A stretch of 64,000 nt of DNA from Blastobasis lacticolella (Eukaryota > Arthropoda > Insecta > Lepidoptera > Blastobasidae). This document shows positions 1 to 11,757 of the stretch, one piece after another. Both the position numbers and the translations under genes were made by a program. Position 1 is the first letter of the stretch, and each line of letters begins with the position of its first letter. The stretch covers positions 18,173,622 through 18,237,621 of the forward strand of contig LR990044.1 in assembly GCA_905147135.1 (NCBI GenBank), read 5' to 3'. The notes under the pieces were generated by a model. It saw nothing but the letters and a program-made list of their open reading frames with translations, was not told the DNA's origin and searched no databases.

Positions 1-323
1 ACAAAAGGTGCGCTAAGACGCTAAGGTTTGCTGGTAGAAAACTCAATTAATGAGTTAAGCTCGCCTTTGTACATCTCTGTTACTGTACTGTATAATTATG
101 TCATGTTTGTGTACAATAAAGAATAAAGACGAAGGGCCGTGGCAAGCCCGAATGTGGCACGGTCGAGCAGAGTGCCGATGTTCTTAGATGGCATTGCCTG
201 TAGCCAGAGACCCGACTCCCACTCGCCACTTACCGAGAGGCGAGCGCTGCATAGCGATGCAGAGCGTTGAAACGTTCTTAATTTTCGAGTGTCGAATAAA
301 CTCTTTACCAATTATTATTTCAG
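1..323. other. 5' flank or intron upstream of cassette copy 1
   Basis: No coding exon is convincing here. From about 207 the sequence resembles 22668-22762 and 37544-37638, the DNA just before exon 2 in the other two copies, and it ends in a pyrimidine-rich stretch with an AG acceptor at 322-323. The first 200 bases do not match the upstream DNA of the other copies. Any exon 1 of this gene must lie outside the window or be too short to recognise. Confidence 0.5.
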
Positions 324-3300
324 ACGCTGTCCTTAGGTTTCGCTCTCAGCTTCACAGTGTACCTGGTTTACATGATTGCCTTCGCGGTCACAAACCCCAG
401 GGAACCAGCATTCATTTACGCCATCGTGTTTCTGCTGTTTGTGGTCGCAGCTTTCATCATGATGTTCGGGTTTGCTGTTTTCCTGCTGAAGGGAATCAAG
501 CAAGTAAGTAATGACATATTGCACACTGAGCCTCCTATGGAGGAGTTAAGTGGTAGGGAGGAGTGGCAAGCGAATGCTCTTGCCACTCTCTAACGGAGGC
601 TGCCAGCCGGTAGATCCCCTATGGAATGGGTTTGTGGCAGTTTTATACTCTAGCGGCGGGTAGGGAGCGTTCCAAAAATTAATTACTTAAACAAGTGTTT
701 CTGCTGCCTAAAACACCAGCATACTTGTCTGTTACCTAAAGGTTAATATAACAAAGAATACTTGTCTGTAACCTAAAGGTTAATATCGCTTATTGCCGTT
801 ACCTATTACCTTAGGCGTCGGTAGCCGGTTGAGTATCCAGCTCGTAAGCGAAAGGTACCGGGTTAGAATTCCGCTGCGGCCATGTATCAGTGACTCTATT
901 CTGAATTATGTACATTAGTTGAACACTAACCGATGCTCTTACTGTAAGGGAAGACATCGTGATGAAACCTGAAAATTCAGGCAACTGAATTTGTAACCAT
1001 GATCCAATCTGGTCAGGTTCCCCTGGTAGCAGGATCATGGAGGTCAGATGGTAGTCGCTCCTCTGTAATTATCTGATCGCCAAATCCTGGATCTAGGTCA
1101 AGGCGGACCCCGGGCCCTCGTTCTCGAGAGCACAACCGGGACATTAACGCCAAGATGACTTGTCTGTAGCTAAAGTAGCCCGCCGATGGCCACTCAAGCA
1201 TTGTTAGTTGGAATCCTGTGCGTTCGGGCGGCATAATAGCGTTTACTGTAAGACATAGTAACGTAGGTATTAGACAAGTTTGTAAGTAAGTACAAATGTT
1301 CCATACTTTTGTATGGTTTGTAACGTATGGTCAAATCTTCGACGTAATTCCAGAACCCTTGTGGAAATGGGGAAAGGGGAAAACTAATCCTGTTTTCTGG
1401 ACTAGGACTGCATTTATTTACCTATAGATATAGATTGACACCCGGAGCGTCTTTAGCCTAGTGGTTAAGGTATCCGACTCGTAAGCGAGAGGTACCCGGA
1501 GGTACCGGGTTCGAATCCCACTGCTGTTATGTAACAATGTCGCTTTTATGTAGGTACATTAGTTGGATATAAACCTGCACATTCAACCGATTGAATAATA
1601 GTAATGATCATATCTGGTCAGGTTCCCCTAGTAGCAGGGCCTAGGTCAGTTGGCAGTCGCTCCACTGTAAATACCTGATCTGTCAAACTCTGAATCATGA
1701 TCAAGGCGGACCAAAGGCCCTCATGCGCGAGAGCACAACCGGAACATTAACGCCAAGACGATCTATTGATTGACAGCAACCACCGTGATCCTATTAACCC
1801 CAGAAGATAAAGAATACGGATTGATCGATGTACAACACAAACGCAATTCTACCTATTCGCGATTCTACACAATATGGATTCCGCACAACTGACATTCAAC
1901 ACATTATTTATTACACACAGTCTTCAATTATACACAAACGCGTTTCTTCCTGTTCGCGATTCTACACAATATTAATTCCACACAAATGCCATTCAACAGA
2001 TTCGCTATTCCACATATTCGTAAACGCTGGGGACCTGGGACTGGCTGACTTTGACCAGGTCCTAAGTTTAATGGAACCAGTTAAGGTTGACCAAGGTCAA
2101 CCCTATTTAACAAACCTCGTTCAATGCTTTGTTGGTTGACTGGGGTTGACCTTAGTCAACCTTTACTAGGCCCGCTAAACTTAGGCCCTGGTCTAGTTCT
2201 AAGCTTGGGTAAAGAACCAGTCTCAGGGCGCCCAGCGTTGACCAGATTCGTTGACCAGAGTTGACCTTGGTCAACATTTACTAGGACCATTAAATTTACG
2301 CCCTGGTCTAGTTCTAAGCTTGGGTTACAATACAACCAGTCTCAGGGTGCCCATCATTGAACAGGTTGGTTGACCAGAGTTGACCTTGGTCAACCTTTAC
2401 TAGGTCCACTTAACTTAGGCCCTGGTCTAGTTCTAGGCTTGAGTTACAATACAACCATTATCAGGATGCCCAGTGTTGACAAATGTGTGAGAATGGCAGT
2501 CTAGGGTCCACAGCGTTGACCAAATTGGTTGAATCAGAGTTAGGATCAAAGTTATTATGAGACTTCTATGAGCAACACGTTCCAGTTTCCACGGTCTGTC
2601 AGTGTTAATTAACAATACACTAAAGGGCCACCTGCCCTTAAAAGCATGGGTGGCCTAGTGGTTATAGTGTCCGACTCGGAAGCGAGAGGTACCGGGTTTG
2701 AATCCCACTGCCGCCATGTACCAATGACTCTTTTCTAAGTTATGTACATTACTTGAATACTAACCGATGCTCTTAGGGTGAGGGCAAACATCATGATGAA
2801 ACCTGCTCATTCAGGTGACCAAATGTGTAGGTAACCATGATCCAGCAGCATATGAAGCAGTTGCACGACCTCATTCCGCCGGCATCTTTCCGCCATCGGG
2901 AGACGCGATCCGGGCAAGCACTTCATCCTTATGTCGTGGGTCTTCCAGCCTCTCGACTTTTATAATGCGTACGGCTAAGGAGTGGAACGCGTTGCCTGCG
3001 AGTGCGTTCCCTGATCATTATAATCTGGATGCCTTCAAGGCTAGAGTGAATAGGCTGTTCCAAGACAGACATGCTCCATCTTCGGCCGCAGTATCACTTA
3101 CCAACAGGTGAGATGGCGGTCAAATGCCTGTCTTGTATAATTTAAAAAAAAAAACTATTTGTTCAGGTTCCTGTGATAGCAGGTCAGATGGCAGTCGCTC
3201 CACTGTAATTACTTGATCTGCCAATCCTGGATCATGGTCAATGCAGACCCCGGGCCCTCGTGAGCGAGAGGACAACCGGCACATTGACGCCAAGATGATG

Positions 3301-4974
3301 AGATGATTTAAAATATGTGACGAATATGTGGAATAGCGAATCTGTTGAATGGCAATTGTGTGGAATTAATATTGTGTAGAATCGCGAACAGGAAGAAACG
3401 CGTTTTTTTATAATTGAAGACTGTGTGGAATAAATAATGTGTTGAATGTCAGTTGTGCGGAATCCATATTGTGTAGAATCGCAAATAGGTAGAATTGCGT
3501 TTGTGTTGTACATCGATCAATCCAAGAATAGGTACTAGACACCTCCTGTACCAACCTGCGTTCCTTCGATCTTTTATTGTCAATCATTTCATTTAGACTT
3601 TTAATTTCCAACCTTGATTCTTTACAGAGAAATGAGAAATACGTCCTATCGTATTTCGTATTCGGGATTGTGAAGACGTTCTTACTGCTGGCGGCGTGTA
3701 CGGGATTTTTATGCTGGCTACCGAAGGAAATCGTAATCATTGGTATTACGATGGGTGTGGTCGGTAAGCTACCTAATGATTCTTATGAACAGATAAGACA
3801 TGAAACATGTCATTCATTCAACTCGAGAGAAAACTTCAACAACCGAAAACAATAAGTAATCGACAGAAAAAGTCAGCTAGCCTCCAATCAAGTTTACATA
3901 TAAACAAATATATTCAAAACTACTAAACCGATTTTAATGAAACAAAGCTAAGAACCATCTTGATCAAATTGGCCTTTAAAAATAGAAAACTGCATCCAAA
4001 TCGGTTCATCCGTTTGGGAGCTACGTTGCCACAGACAGACACACCTCCACAGATACACAGAGCCATAAACACGTCAAACGTAGAACACCTCTCTTTTTTC
4101 GTCGGTGGTTATAAAATAACATGCGGCCGTTTTTTTGAATCGCTCGCCTCAGTACGAACGGTTTTCAATTTTGATTTTCGGCATGAAAAATTCAGTATTT
4201 CTATACATGTGATCTGTTTAAACTGACTTGTCTTATTTGGAGAACAAACAATGCCCAAAATCACGACTTGCCGTATCAATCACGATTGTGTATAAATGTC
4301 GAGAATTATATAAGAAACACATAGAATATGAGTTTCAACGAAGTATTCGTTGAAACTTGCAAAACTTGAAAGCTGCACATTATCCATTTAAATACATAAT
4401 TTCCTTAACCAAATAATTAAAGTTGACTAATTTTGACATTTTATATATTGCTTGGATTCTAAATTATTATTACTTTGACATGCCAGATTCTAAGTTATCT
4501 AAATTAGTATCACGTTGACATTTTATATTCTAAATTATTATTTTTCTGACATTTTGCACTGTAAGGTACTACTGGCATCTTATTTTGTATAGGTGATTTA
4601 ATTTAAAATTTGACATTAATCTCAGTAATAAATTTGATATACTAATGTAGTTTGTAAGTCATTATTGTTTGTTTTACTAACTCAAATATGGACATTGCCT
4701 GAAATAAATTTATTTTATTTTTATTTTATTTTAAATAAGACAAGTCAGTTTGGACAGATTTTAATGCTGATTTTCCCTATTTTGGAACGGTACTCTTTCG
4801 GTGATACTAATTTGAATAAAAAAAAAATTAATAGTTCGTAACGAGGCGAATGATTCAAAAATAGAGCCTCTGGTCTCTGTTTCAGTGGCGTACGCGCTTC
4901 CCCTTGCCGTGGTGTGGGCGGCGTACCGCAGCGTGACCCGGACTAAGAACTATGAGCAGTGCGTACGCACGTGA
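324..4974 (+). CDS. Four-helix membrane protein cassette, copy 1 (exons 2-4, 5' partial)
   Basis: Three exons join in frame: 324-503 (180 nt, phase 0), 3628-3763 (136 nt) and 4886-4974 (89 nt, TGA at 4972-4974), all with GT-AG borders. They encode 134 residues. Hydrophobic stretches lie at about residues 2-22, 29-55, 66-91 and 95-119, so four membrane helices with a short basic tail ending NYEQCVRT are likely. The charged loops are short (TNPREP; the LPKE turn). No known domain is recognised and function is unknown. There is no initiator methionine with exon 1 character, so the N-terminus is missing. Compared with the other copies this one has Phe at position 70 (Leu elsewhere) and Lys at 93 (Glu elsewhere). 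Intron 2 is 3.1 kb, swollen by SINEs and a 1.7-kb foldback element; copies 2 and 3 have introns of 0.5 and 0.9 kb. Confidence 0.75.
811..1160 (+). repeat. tRNA-derived SINE (family S1)
   Basis: The head has a degenerate tRNA-like A box and B box (around 845-880), followed by a tRNA-unrelated body shared with at least five other places in the window. The 3' end has the shared tail with CCCGGGCCCTCG and 'acattaacgccaagatga'. It sits in intron 2 of copy 1 and is not seen at the matching place in copies 2 and 3. Confidence 0.75.
1445..1763 (+). repeat. tRNA-derived SINE (family S1), ancestral to the triplication
   Basis: A clear A box (tagcctagtggttaag) and B box (gggttcgaatccc) lie at about 1456-1520, followed by the S1 body and tail. 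Copies at the matching intron position occur at 23024-23306 and 38292-38575, both missing the B-box part, so this insertion predates the cassette triplication. Confidence 0.75.
2035..2545. repeat. Minisatellite (~105-110 bp unit) inside the foldback element
   Basis: Four to five imperfect units repeat. Each holds the 16-base palindrome GTTGACCTTGGTCAAC or its AA-centred form, then 'taggccctggtctagttct' and 'ccagtctcagg'. The same array occurs inverted at about 44770-45250 in the sister element, so it is an inherent part of the family. Confidence 0.75.
2645..3297 (+). repeat. S1 SINE interrupted by a LINE scrap
   Basis: The tRNA-like head (A box 'tggcctagtggttatag', B box 'gggtttgaatccc') starts at 2650. 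The body runs to about 2835, is interrupted by a LINE fragment, and resumes near 3160, ending at about 3297 with the usual tail. Confidence 0.7.
2836..3155 (+). pseudogene. LINE reverse-transcriptase C-terminal scrap
   Basis: An open stretch to 3111 includes the motif RTAKEWNALPASAFPDHYNL, a C-terminal tail found in very many lepidopteran non-LTR retrotransposons (recognised from general knowledge). It ends in a short A tract near 3146-3155. It has no RT catalytic part and is 5' truncated inside the SINE. Confidence 0.7.
3764..4885 (+). other. Intron 3 of copy 1
   Basis: There is no coding content. Bases 3900-4080 belong to a dispersed repeat with the phrase 'aaatcggttcatccgtttgg' and 'acagacagacac', present in all three copies. 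A hairpin with 12-bp arms lies at 4331-4357. Bases 4380-4740 are an AT-rich insertion absent from the shorter copies. The polypyrimidine tract and AG before 4886 are intact. Confidence 0.6.
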
Positions 4975-5008
4975 TGCGCGAACGACAGTTCCTACAATAC
5001 TCATAAAT

Positions 5009-5640
5009 ATTACTTTATTACTAGCTCCGCAATTTAGTCCGCGTGGTCTTGTCTTGATATTTCAGCATTTGCCGACTATAAGGTGACCATTTTGAATGAC
5101 CTGACCTGAAATGACCTTGATGAAATGAAGAGATAAGGCTGTATCATCGATTTTCCCATCCGAATTAGATTATATCTAATTTAGATTTTAAGTTAGACCT
5201 CAAGCCACAAAACTGTGAATACTCCATCAAAACCGGTTCAGCGGTTTTTGCGTGATGCGCGCACCGACGGACTAAAAGACAAAAAATCCACAACAACATT
5301 TTTGATCTGCTTTCGTCTCTACATACCCCATCCTTATTGTTATTTTTTTCTGCAATATCGTCAAGGTGCAGACACGGCTATTATAATACAATGTTTTAGT
5401 ATCTTTAGAGAGAGAAGGTAAAGATTTATATAGGTACATGGTTTTATTTGTCTCAAAAACTTCTCAGTAGAGTTGCTTACCTTAGAGGGGCGATGGCTAA
5501 GCATCGTTAACAATAACTTGGTTGTCAACAACAAGCTAACCACCAAGTGGACCAAGAAGAGGTGTAGGAAGGCGGACCCCGGGCCCTCTCGTGCAGCGCA
5601 AGAGCCCAACCGGGATTCAACGCCAGGATGATGATGGTGA
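5009..5640 (+). repeat. Dispersed repeat plus S1 SINE tail downstream of copy 1
   Basis: Bases 5019-5270 carry phrases typical of a widespread lepidopteran repeat ('catcaaaaccggttcagcgg', 'tttgcgtgatgcgcgcac'). Bases 5565-5640 match only the 3' tail of the S1 SINE, ending in GATGATGATG. Diverged counterparts follow copies 2 (25020-25620) and 3 (39785-40060). No gene is seen from here to 6640. Confidence 0.55.
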
Positions 5641-6639
5641 TAACCCTTGTTCCATTTGCCAAAAAAGTCAGGTCTAAACCCGTTAACCTAAAATAATGTA
5701 GGTAGGTGAGTGAGAGTGCGAATATATGTCAATAATGTGTAAATATAATTATGTGCTTGTATGTTTTTGTATGTGCTGTTATACACATCTAAGTTATATA
5801 ACTTTGAACAATGTAATTGAATAGATTTAATTGAAAAATAAATTAAATATTACATAATTAACCAGTTTCTAACCGTTCCCTTGCAAGTGTTCAGCCGATA
5901 CAATTGCTGACTAATCGCTTATATATGTACCTGCTATGAAATATTTATAAGATACTACAAGATGTTGACCATTCCCCATGACGAGTATTTTGGTTGCAAT
6001 AGACATTTCAATGTCATTATCAATGGAGATACGTGGCTAGAAAAAATGTCGAAATCGAGATGTCCCAGTCTCCGATCATGATTGGTTATTGGAGCGCCAG
6101 TTGTCAGAGCAGCGGGTCTAGCCAAGATGCAAATTAAAGACATTCGCATATAAAGTCGCCAGAACTACAAGGGCCATTTAGCACGTGGCCGAAATCAGAA
6201 CTAACGCCAACAATAAAGCAACAACAGTAAAGCTTCACTTTTGACAGACAGTTGGAGTTAAAGATTGACACCCATGCCCTCACTTAAACCATAATAACAA
6301 CGTTTGCAAGCATTACTTGTTCGACTTCAGAAAGAGATAAGGCCGTTAAATCTATCCGGGAAAAATAATCGGGGTTAAATCTGTCACCGGTAGGTAATAA
6401 AAGTGATCACTGTCGGAACCTGATAGCAACACCTAGTCTGGTGTGATTATGAAGTTTGCCCGCACTAATAAACAAGGCATTAGGCCGTAGGAGATACTGG
6501 GAAAAATACTGACGCATGGGCATATCAATTCAGATCTCATTTTAGAAAAAGCTTATATCAGAAAGTGTGCATAAAACACCCAAATACCGCGAAGCCGAAT
6601 CCTGCTCTCCTTGCTAAAACAGAATGTACCTAAGTGTGT

Positions 6640-7200
6640 CCTAGATTAAAATTTCGAAAATGTAACACCTCAAGATATAGTTAAGGCTTCTAAAACCATA
6701 AAAATGAAAACGAGTGCCGAAATTGATGGATGTCAGATAAAAATTATTGCTTTCCACTTAGCGAATCTATTTAATAAATATGTTGAAAATGGCGAATTTC
6801 CTGACCTGATGAAGCATAATAAAGTTATTTCATTGTTTATAACAGGTAGCACAACAGATCCCGATAATTCTAGACCAGTTTCAGTTTAACCGGCTCGAAG
6901 TTAAATATTTGAGCAAATCATATTAAACCAACTAAAAATCAATATTTATAGAAATATAGATTATTTCTATAAAAATGGCTTAATAAACAATCCAGTTTTA
7001 CTCGGGGTCTTTCAACAACCGATGCAGGTGTTGAACTTATTAGACATGTCTTCGAGGCCTGGGAGGAATCACGTAAGGGGTTTCCTGTGATTTATATTTT
7101 TTTGAAGCCTTTGATTGTTTTAATTATGACACTGGTTAGAAAATTACAACATTATGGAATAAAGGACTTGGCTCTAAACTTGTTAAGTTAATATGTAAGT
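6640..7200 (+). pseudogene. CR1/Jockey-like LINE reverse-transcriptase fragment (unit 1)
   Basis: The translated stretch at 6704-6889 carries FNKYVENGEFPDLMKHNKV, which aligns with the intact LINE frame at 57581-59800 (motif NGEFPDLMKHSKVIPL). Further matches in shifted frames run to about 7180, including a decayed counterpart of the region before the YADD box. Several stops and frameshifts make it non-functional. The same fragment sits in units 2 and 3, so it predates the triplication. Confidence 0.8.
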
Positions 7201-7611
7201 CGAGAATTCAGAAACCAGAAATCATTTATTGTAAAACAATTCAATTAATAATGTCATAACAGTATTTAAATTATGTCAATATAATATCATCATAATATCC
7301 AACTCACAGATTGAAATATTCACTTAAATCATAAAATTCTCTGTCTATGCCTTTAATTTAGTTTTGAATGCGTTGCGTTTAAACATTTAAATGTCGAGAG
7401 GCAAACCATTGAATATTATAACATTACTGACCCATTTGATTTAGGGATACAATAATCATGACTGTCATTGCTGTAGTTGCTACGTAAGAAGATATGAACG
7501 GACTGAACGGAAAGAGATTTTAAGGGGGTCCCATAGGGGTTATGTAATGTAATATATGTAACATGGGAGTTGATACATAAGGGCTCAAATTTTTTTATTC
7601 TTAGTAATAAT

Positions 7612-7965
7612 CATCTTAGCGTTAATGTCCCGGTTGTGCTCTCGAGGACGAGGGCCCGGGGTCCGCCTTGACCATGATCCAGGATTTGGCGATCAGGTAA
7701 TTACAATGGAGCGACTACCATCTGACCTCCGTGACCCTGCTACGAGGGGAACCTGACCAGATTGGATCATGGTTACAAATTCAGTTGGCTGAATTTGCAG
7801 GTTTCATCACGATGTTTTTCCTCACCGTAAGAGCATCGGTTAGAATTAGTACATAACTCAGAAAAGAGTCATTGGTACATGGCTGCAGCGGGATTCGAAC
7901 CCGGTACCTCTCGCTTACGAGTCGAATACTCAGCCGCCCGGCCACCGATGCTCTTATCCATAGTA
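7612..7965 (-). repeat. S1 SINE, reverse orientation (unit 1)
   Basis: On the minus strand a tRNA-like head with B box GGTTCGAATCCC (about 7895-7906) leads into the S1 body and ends with the shared tail near 7614. It is nearly complete. The unit 2 copy is at 27593-27946. Confidence 0.8.
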
Positions 7966-7969
7966 AGTA

Positions 7970-8633
7970 CTTAAAAGTAAAAATAGTGAACTAGGTTAAG
8001 AAATACTAACAATATGTTATGACAATTTTTAATTTCCCTCAAGTTAATGTTGTAATGTTAATGTGTAACTTCTAGTAGGTAACTTATTAGATATGCTTTT
8101 AAGGTAATCTAAGCAATAAAGAACATTTTAGTAATTTCTTTTTTATTGCTAATTACAACCCAATAATCTTAGTACCATGTGGCGCTGCCTCTGGTTCCCC
8201 GACCTCTTAGGGTCGGACTCAGTAACCTGTGACGAAGCATCATTATTACCACACCAAATTAGATTTTCATCAACATGTTTCCTGCGCACCCGACCATCAG
8301 CCATTTCCACTACGTAATTCCTGGACCCTACCTCTTCCTTTATTTGCTCTCGTAACCACCGTGTCGGGCTGTCGGGCGCGAGATATGCGCAGCCGGCGAC
8401 AGGCGGCGCCCACCATCGCCGGCGCTCCTGCGGCCAACGCGCGCCGCGCGGTACCTAAATCTAGACGCGATGTATTGTGTTTCGGTATGCCAGATAAGTC
8501 TGTAACGCTACATCTATGTCAACATTTTCTCTTTCTGCCTTCTTTGTCGATTTTTTATGAAATTTGAGCGCGCTTTCTGCGGCACCGTTCGACGCCGGGT
8601 GATAAGATGGAGTAATAAATTGCTTAATTCGAT
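7970..8633 (-). pseudogene. Gypsy-type integrase remnant (unit 1)
   Basis: Minus-strand translation of 8345-8160 gives an integrase C-terminal segment with NYVVEMADGRVRRKHVDENL. Bases 8620-8465 give the end of the integrase core (HPASNGAAESALKFHKKS, then LQTYLAYRNTI). A frame change in a GC-rich stretch separates them. The fragment is cut at 8633 by the 3' end of LINE A. In unit 3 the same Gypsy sequence continues past this point, which shows the order of insertion. Confidence 0.8.
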
Positions 8634-9274
8634 TATTTATTTATTTATTTATACTTCATGCATAAACAGTACATTGGCGGACTTAAAGCTAAAATAGCAT
8701 TATCTACCAGTCTACCAGGAGAGATAACAGTTGACAAATGGTATGCGGTGCAGGAAGATTACTTGCAAGTAAAGATTACACATAAGCTTATTCAACCACA
8801 ATCAAATTTATAAAAATAAATAAATAATAATAATAAATACACTAAAAGTTAAAAGTAGCAATAGATATTTTACACTAATAAATTAATTAATTAACTGCAT
8901 GAGTTACCCAAAATTATTCAGGTACATGAGGCTTTATGAAGAAAATGATAAAGGAATTAAGGAACCAGGAATAAATTAGGAGCTAAGGAGTGTTCAGAAA
9001 ATGGTTATGTACAGCTCTCTTAAAACAGAAGTCCTAGATATTAATCTTATGTCAGGGGGAAGATCATTCCAGAGTCTCATCGCTGTTAAAGCAAACGAAT
9101 TAGAAATAAACCCAGTCCGATGAAGAGGAAAATTCAATAAAAGATTGTTTGAAGAACGGAGATTACGGTCATGATTATCAGAGAGAAACTGGAATTTACA
9201 TTTTAATTATTTTGGAATAGCTGAGTCGTGCAAAATTGAATGAAGGAGAGTAAGAGTTCTAAAGTTACGGCGTT
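8634..9274 (-). pseudogene. LINE A, 3' part (RT C-terminus and 3' tail), unit 1
   Basis: The minus strand encodes a Jockey/CR1-like C-terminus (RNLRSSNNLLLNFPLHRTGF, then ALTAMRLWNDLPPDIRL), stopping near 8985. The 3' untranslated part ends in a TTTA-type repeat at about 8634-8650 (plus strand 'atttatttatttatttat'). At 9254-9274 it is split by LINE B; the rest of the same frame resumes at 22018. Confidence 0.8.
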
Positions 9275-9648
9275 AGGTATAGGTATAGGTTGGGGGCTCA
9301 CATTTTCCGTACTTGGACTCAAATTCGGTCCTTTATACGTGACTGAGAGCCGGCTATTGTAGCCAGCCCAGCTCCTTCCAGAAGTCTATTAGTCTCTTGG
9401 GACGTTCACAGACCTCTCAAAAGGACCCTGTTCCTATTGAGGCTTTGGCTCTGTAGTCCTTTAGCTCTTCACACTCCAGGACCACGTGAGCTGTCGTTTC
9501 CTCAGCTACTAAACATCCCCTGCACAGGGGGCTGTCTGTAGCTCCGATGGTATGCAGTAGTTTGTTCAGGGGGAGGTGCCCTGTAATTGTACCAACTACT
9601 GTCTTAATTTCTCTCCGTTTTAGAGCCACCACTAACTTAGACTGCCTG
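9275..9648 (-). pseudogene. LINE B, 3' part (C-terminal zinc-type tail), unit 1
   Basis: The minus-strand frame at 9632-9417 has a Cys-rich motif, CRGCLVAEETTAHVVLECEE, typical of the tail after RNase H in I/R1/LOA-type LINEs. The 3' end reads 'aacctatacctatacctaa' next to a 21-base target duplication (9254-9274) that matches 21998-22017. The frame continues across the LTR element into the RNase H part at 21420. Confidence 0.85.
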
Positions 9649-10472
9649 TGTTATATTATATGGTATTATAGTCTATTTTTAATTGTTATTTAAAAGTAAA
9701 ACTATCGTAATTAATAATAAATAATATTGCCAAATAAAATTATAGTCGTTTCAGAACGAATGTACGAAATTCCTGAACGATGTTAAATCTTTGGGTACAT
9801 TCAGTACTAATTAACTAAAAGTTTGGTTTCTAAATATTTAACGTATCTCATAATTATTTAAAATAGTTTTAAGAACTATTTCGATGAATTTGGTTATTAT
9901 CTTTGCACAATATTTCATAGTTAATTAGAATTATTATAACGTGCTGTCATTGGTTGAAATGTAACGGCTTCTAACTTCCGTTTGAATGTTGGTTATATAA
10001 ACCCAGTCGAGAGACTGGGAGGGCCTTGTTGCTCCAGACCCGGCACAGAGTTAAGTACAAACTTGCATTGTTTTATTGTTGCTTTATATTTTGTATTAGT
10101 TTTATTCATCTATATAATCGGTTATTGATTGAATCATACGTAATACTATTGTCCCATTTTTAGGGATTTTGTATTTTGCCATGTATTATTATGTTCAGAA
10201 TATATTGTTATATTTCCCATGTAACTTTGTTTGCTATGATTGCCTATCCTATGATATAATAACTTATCTAATTTGATCCAATATGTGTGATTAAATATGC
10301 TTTTCCTGTCTGGAATAAATAGCTATTTATATTTAACTAATGTGCCCTATTTTTATTTCATTAAGCTTTCCACCCTTAGTTTTCGATAAAATACTAGACC
10401 ACCATCATTAATATCTTCTAAATACTTAAATTCACACGCGAGATCTGTACACTCTATACACCCTATCTAATA
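9649..10472 (+). repeat. 5' LTR of coding-poor LTR element (unit 1)
   Basis: An 824-bp direct repeat partner of 20605-21419. It starts TGTTATATTATATGG and ends in CTAATA here (CTAACA in the other three copies). It holds a TATA box (TATATAA, 9994-10000) and an AATAAA (10314-10319). The target CCTG is duplicated at 9645-9648 and 21420-21423. It has a 9-base difference near 9800 relative to the 3' LTR. Confidence 0.9.
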
Positions 10473-11476
10473 TCAGAAGTGGGATAAAGGACTCGCAACG
10501 TCCTACAATATTTCTAACATTCTTATTTTTTTTGTTACATCGTGATCTTTCCGCCCGCACGAGCCTGTGGAAGCTGGATTCTTCTTACGACGCGGAACGG
10601 CGAGTACCTGCAGAATGCAGATGCGGGACTACGATGTTTGGTCCTCGACGAAACTGCTATTTACAGTTTTTAATCGGTGAGTCGTTCATTCATTTCTCTC
10701 ATCGAATGTGTAACGAACAAATTGAGAAAGTCGAGAAAGTCTTAAGTTGCTATGCACCAACTTAGTGGCAGAATTACAATTTAATTAATTTTACAATGGA
10801 TTTAAAACTAAAGTTCCTGTCCAGAAACGAATACGAACACAACAGTAAAATTTGAAAATTATTTGTTTAATGAGGGTATGGTTTGATTATAATTTTAACT
10901 TTGACCGTCGATACTTTTTAAATTATTTTGAAAAGCTGCCTACAACATTCAAAAAAAGAAGTCTTTGTAATTTTTTGTTGGTAAGAAATAATTTACCAAA
11001 TGAATGTAAATACGAGTAGTTAAATTCCAAATTGGTTTGTGTTAGGTTATTTGCACTATGTAACGTTAATGTGAATTACTTTTTATGTTTGGTTTTTTTT
11101 TGTGTAGTAGCCGATCGACTGTGTTACCTATGACTAAGTATATCCGATGGACCTAGTACAGGTTTGGTTAAAGAATAAAACATGAGCTGACAGAATATTG
11201 ATAGATACTACTTTATGATTTTAACTATTGAGAAATTGCTATTCTAAGTTTATAGCTTAACAGGTACGTGCACGTTATATAAGCATGACTAGTATAGCAG
11301 TACCTTTTCATCAGCATCATAAATTTAAGAGTTGGACTCCTGCCGATGTAGCAATCTACCTACAAGTACCTATTACAAAAGTGTGATGAATGAACGTCAA
11401 TGAGTAAAAATGTTAGTGATGTCTATTAATTTCGATTTGTTTTTCCTTGAAAAAAAAAGAGTATTGCTTTGAGTTA

Positions 11477-11757
11477 CATAAATAAATAAATAAATAAAAT
11501 AAAAATAACCGTGGACAAATTCACACAACGCCATCTAGCCCCAAAGTAAGCTAAGCTTGTGTTATGGGTGCTAGATAGTTGATAAACTACTTATATACTT
11601 TTAAATACATACTTATTAAACATAGAACACCCAGACCCGTAACAGAAATTAAAATTCATCATTTCAATTTCTGCCCGGCCGGGAATCGAACCCGGGACCT
11701 CTTGCGTGGCAGACCGGCATGTTGACCACTGAACCACTCAGGTCGTCAAAACATACT
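11477..11757 (-). repeat. tRNA-Gly-like SINE (family S2), unit 1
   Basis: The minus-strand head matches glycine tRNA (GCC anticodon context, B box GGTTCGATTCCC, acceptor-side GGCCGGGCAG). A fixed body follows ('aattttaatttctgttacgg', then 'gccatctagccccaaa' on the other strand) and an A/T-rich tail (AAATA repeats at 11479-11500). The tRNA part is embedded in a SINE body, so it is not a functional tRNA gene. Confidence 0.8.

Larger units (their letters stand above)
1818..3523. mobile_element. Foldback DNA element with ~200-bp inverted ends (hAT-like, non-autonomous)
   Basis: The ends GGATTGATCGATGTAC and GTACATCGATCAATCC are the tips of inverted repeats at 1818-2024 and 3310-3523. The left flank AAGAATAC (1810-1817) is echoed on the right (3524-3530 plus a 4-base interruption), consistent with an 8-bp target duplication. 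Copy 2 has the empty site around 23350. It codes for no transposase. Inside are a 110-bp minisatellite and a SINE that itself carries a LINE scrap. A sister element lies at 44154-45488. Confidence 0.8.

Noticed and set aside
7890..7965. tRNA gene (minus) with good B box
   Set aside because: It is the head of an S1 SINE; the same sequence recurs at several sites with the SINE body and tail.
8229..8567. 112-codon plus-strand frame in units 1 and 2
   Set aside because: It is antisense to Gypsy integrase segments that are recognisable on the minus strand.
11477..11757. Glycine tRNA gene (minus)
   Set aside because: The tRNA-like part is fused to a SINE body that recurs at 23653, 24545 and 31457; the fold is not kept in all copies.
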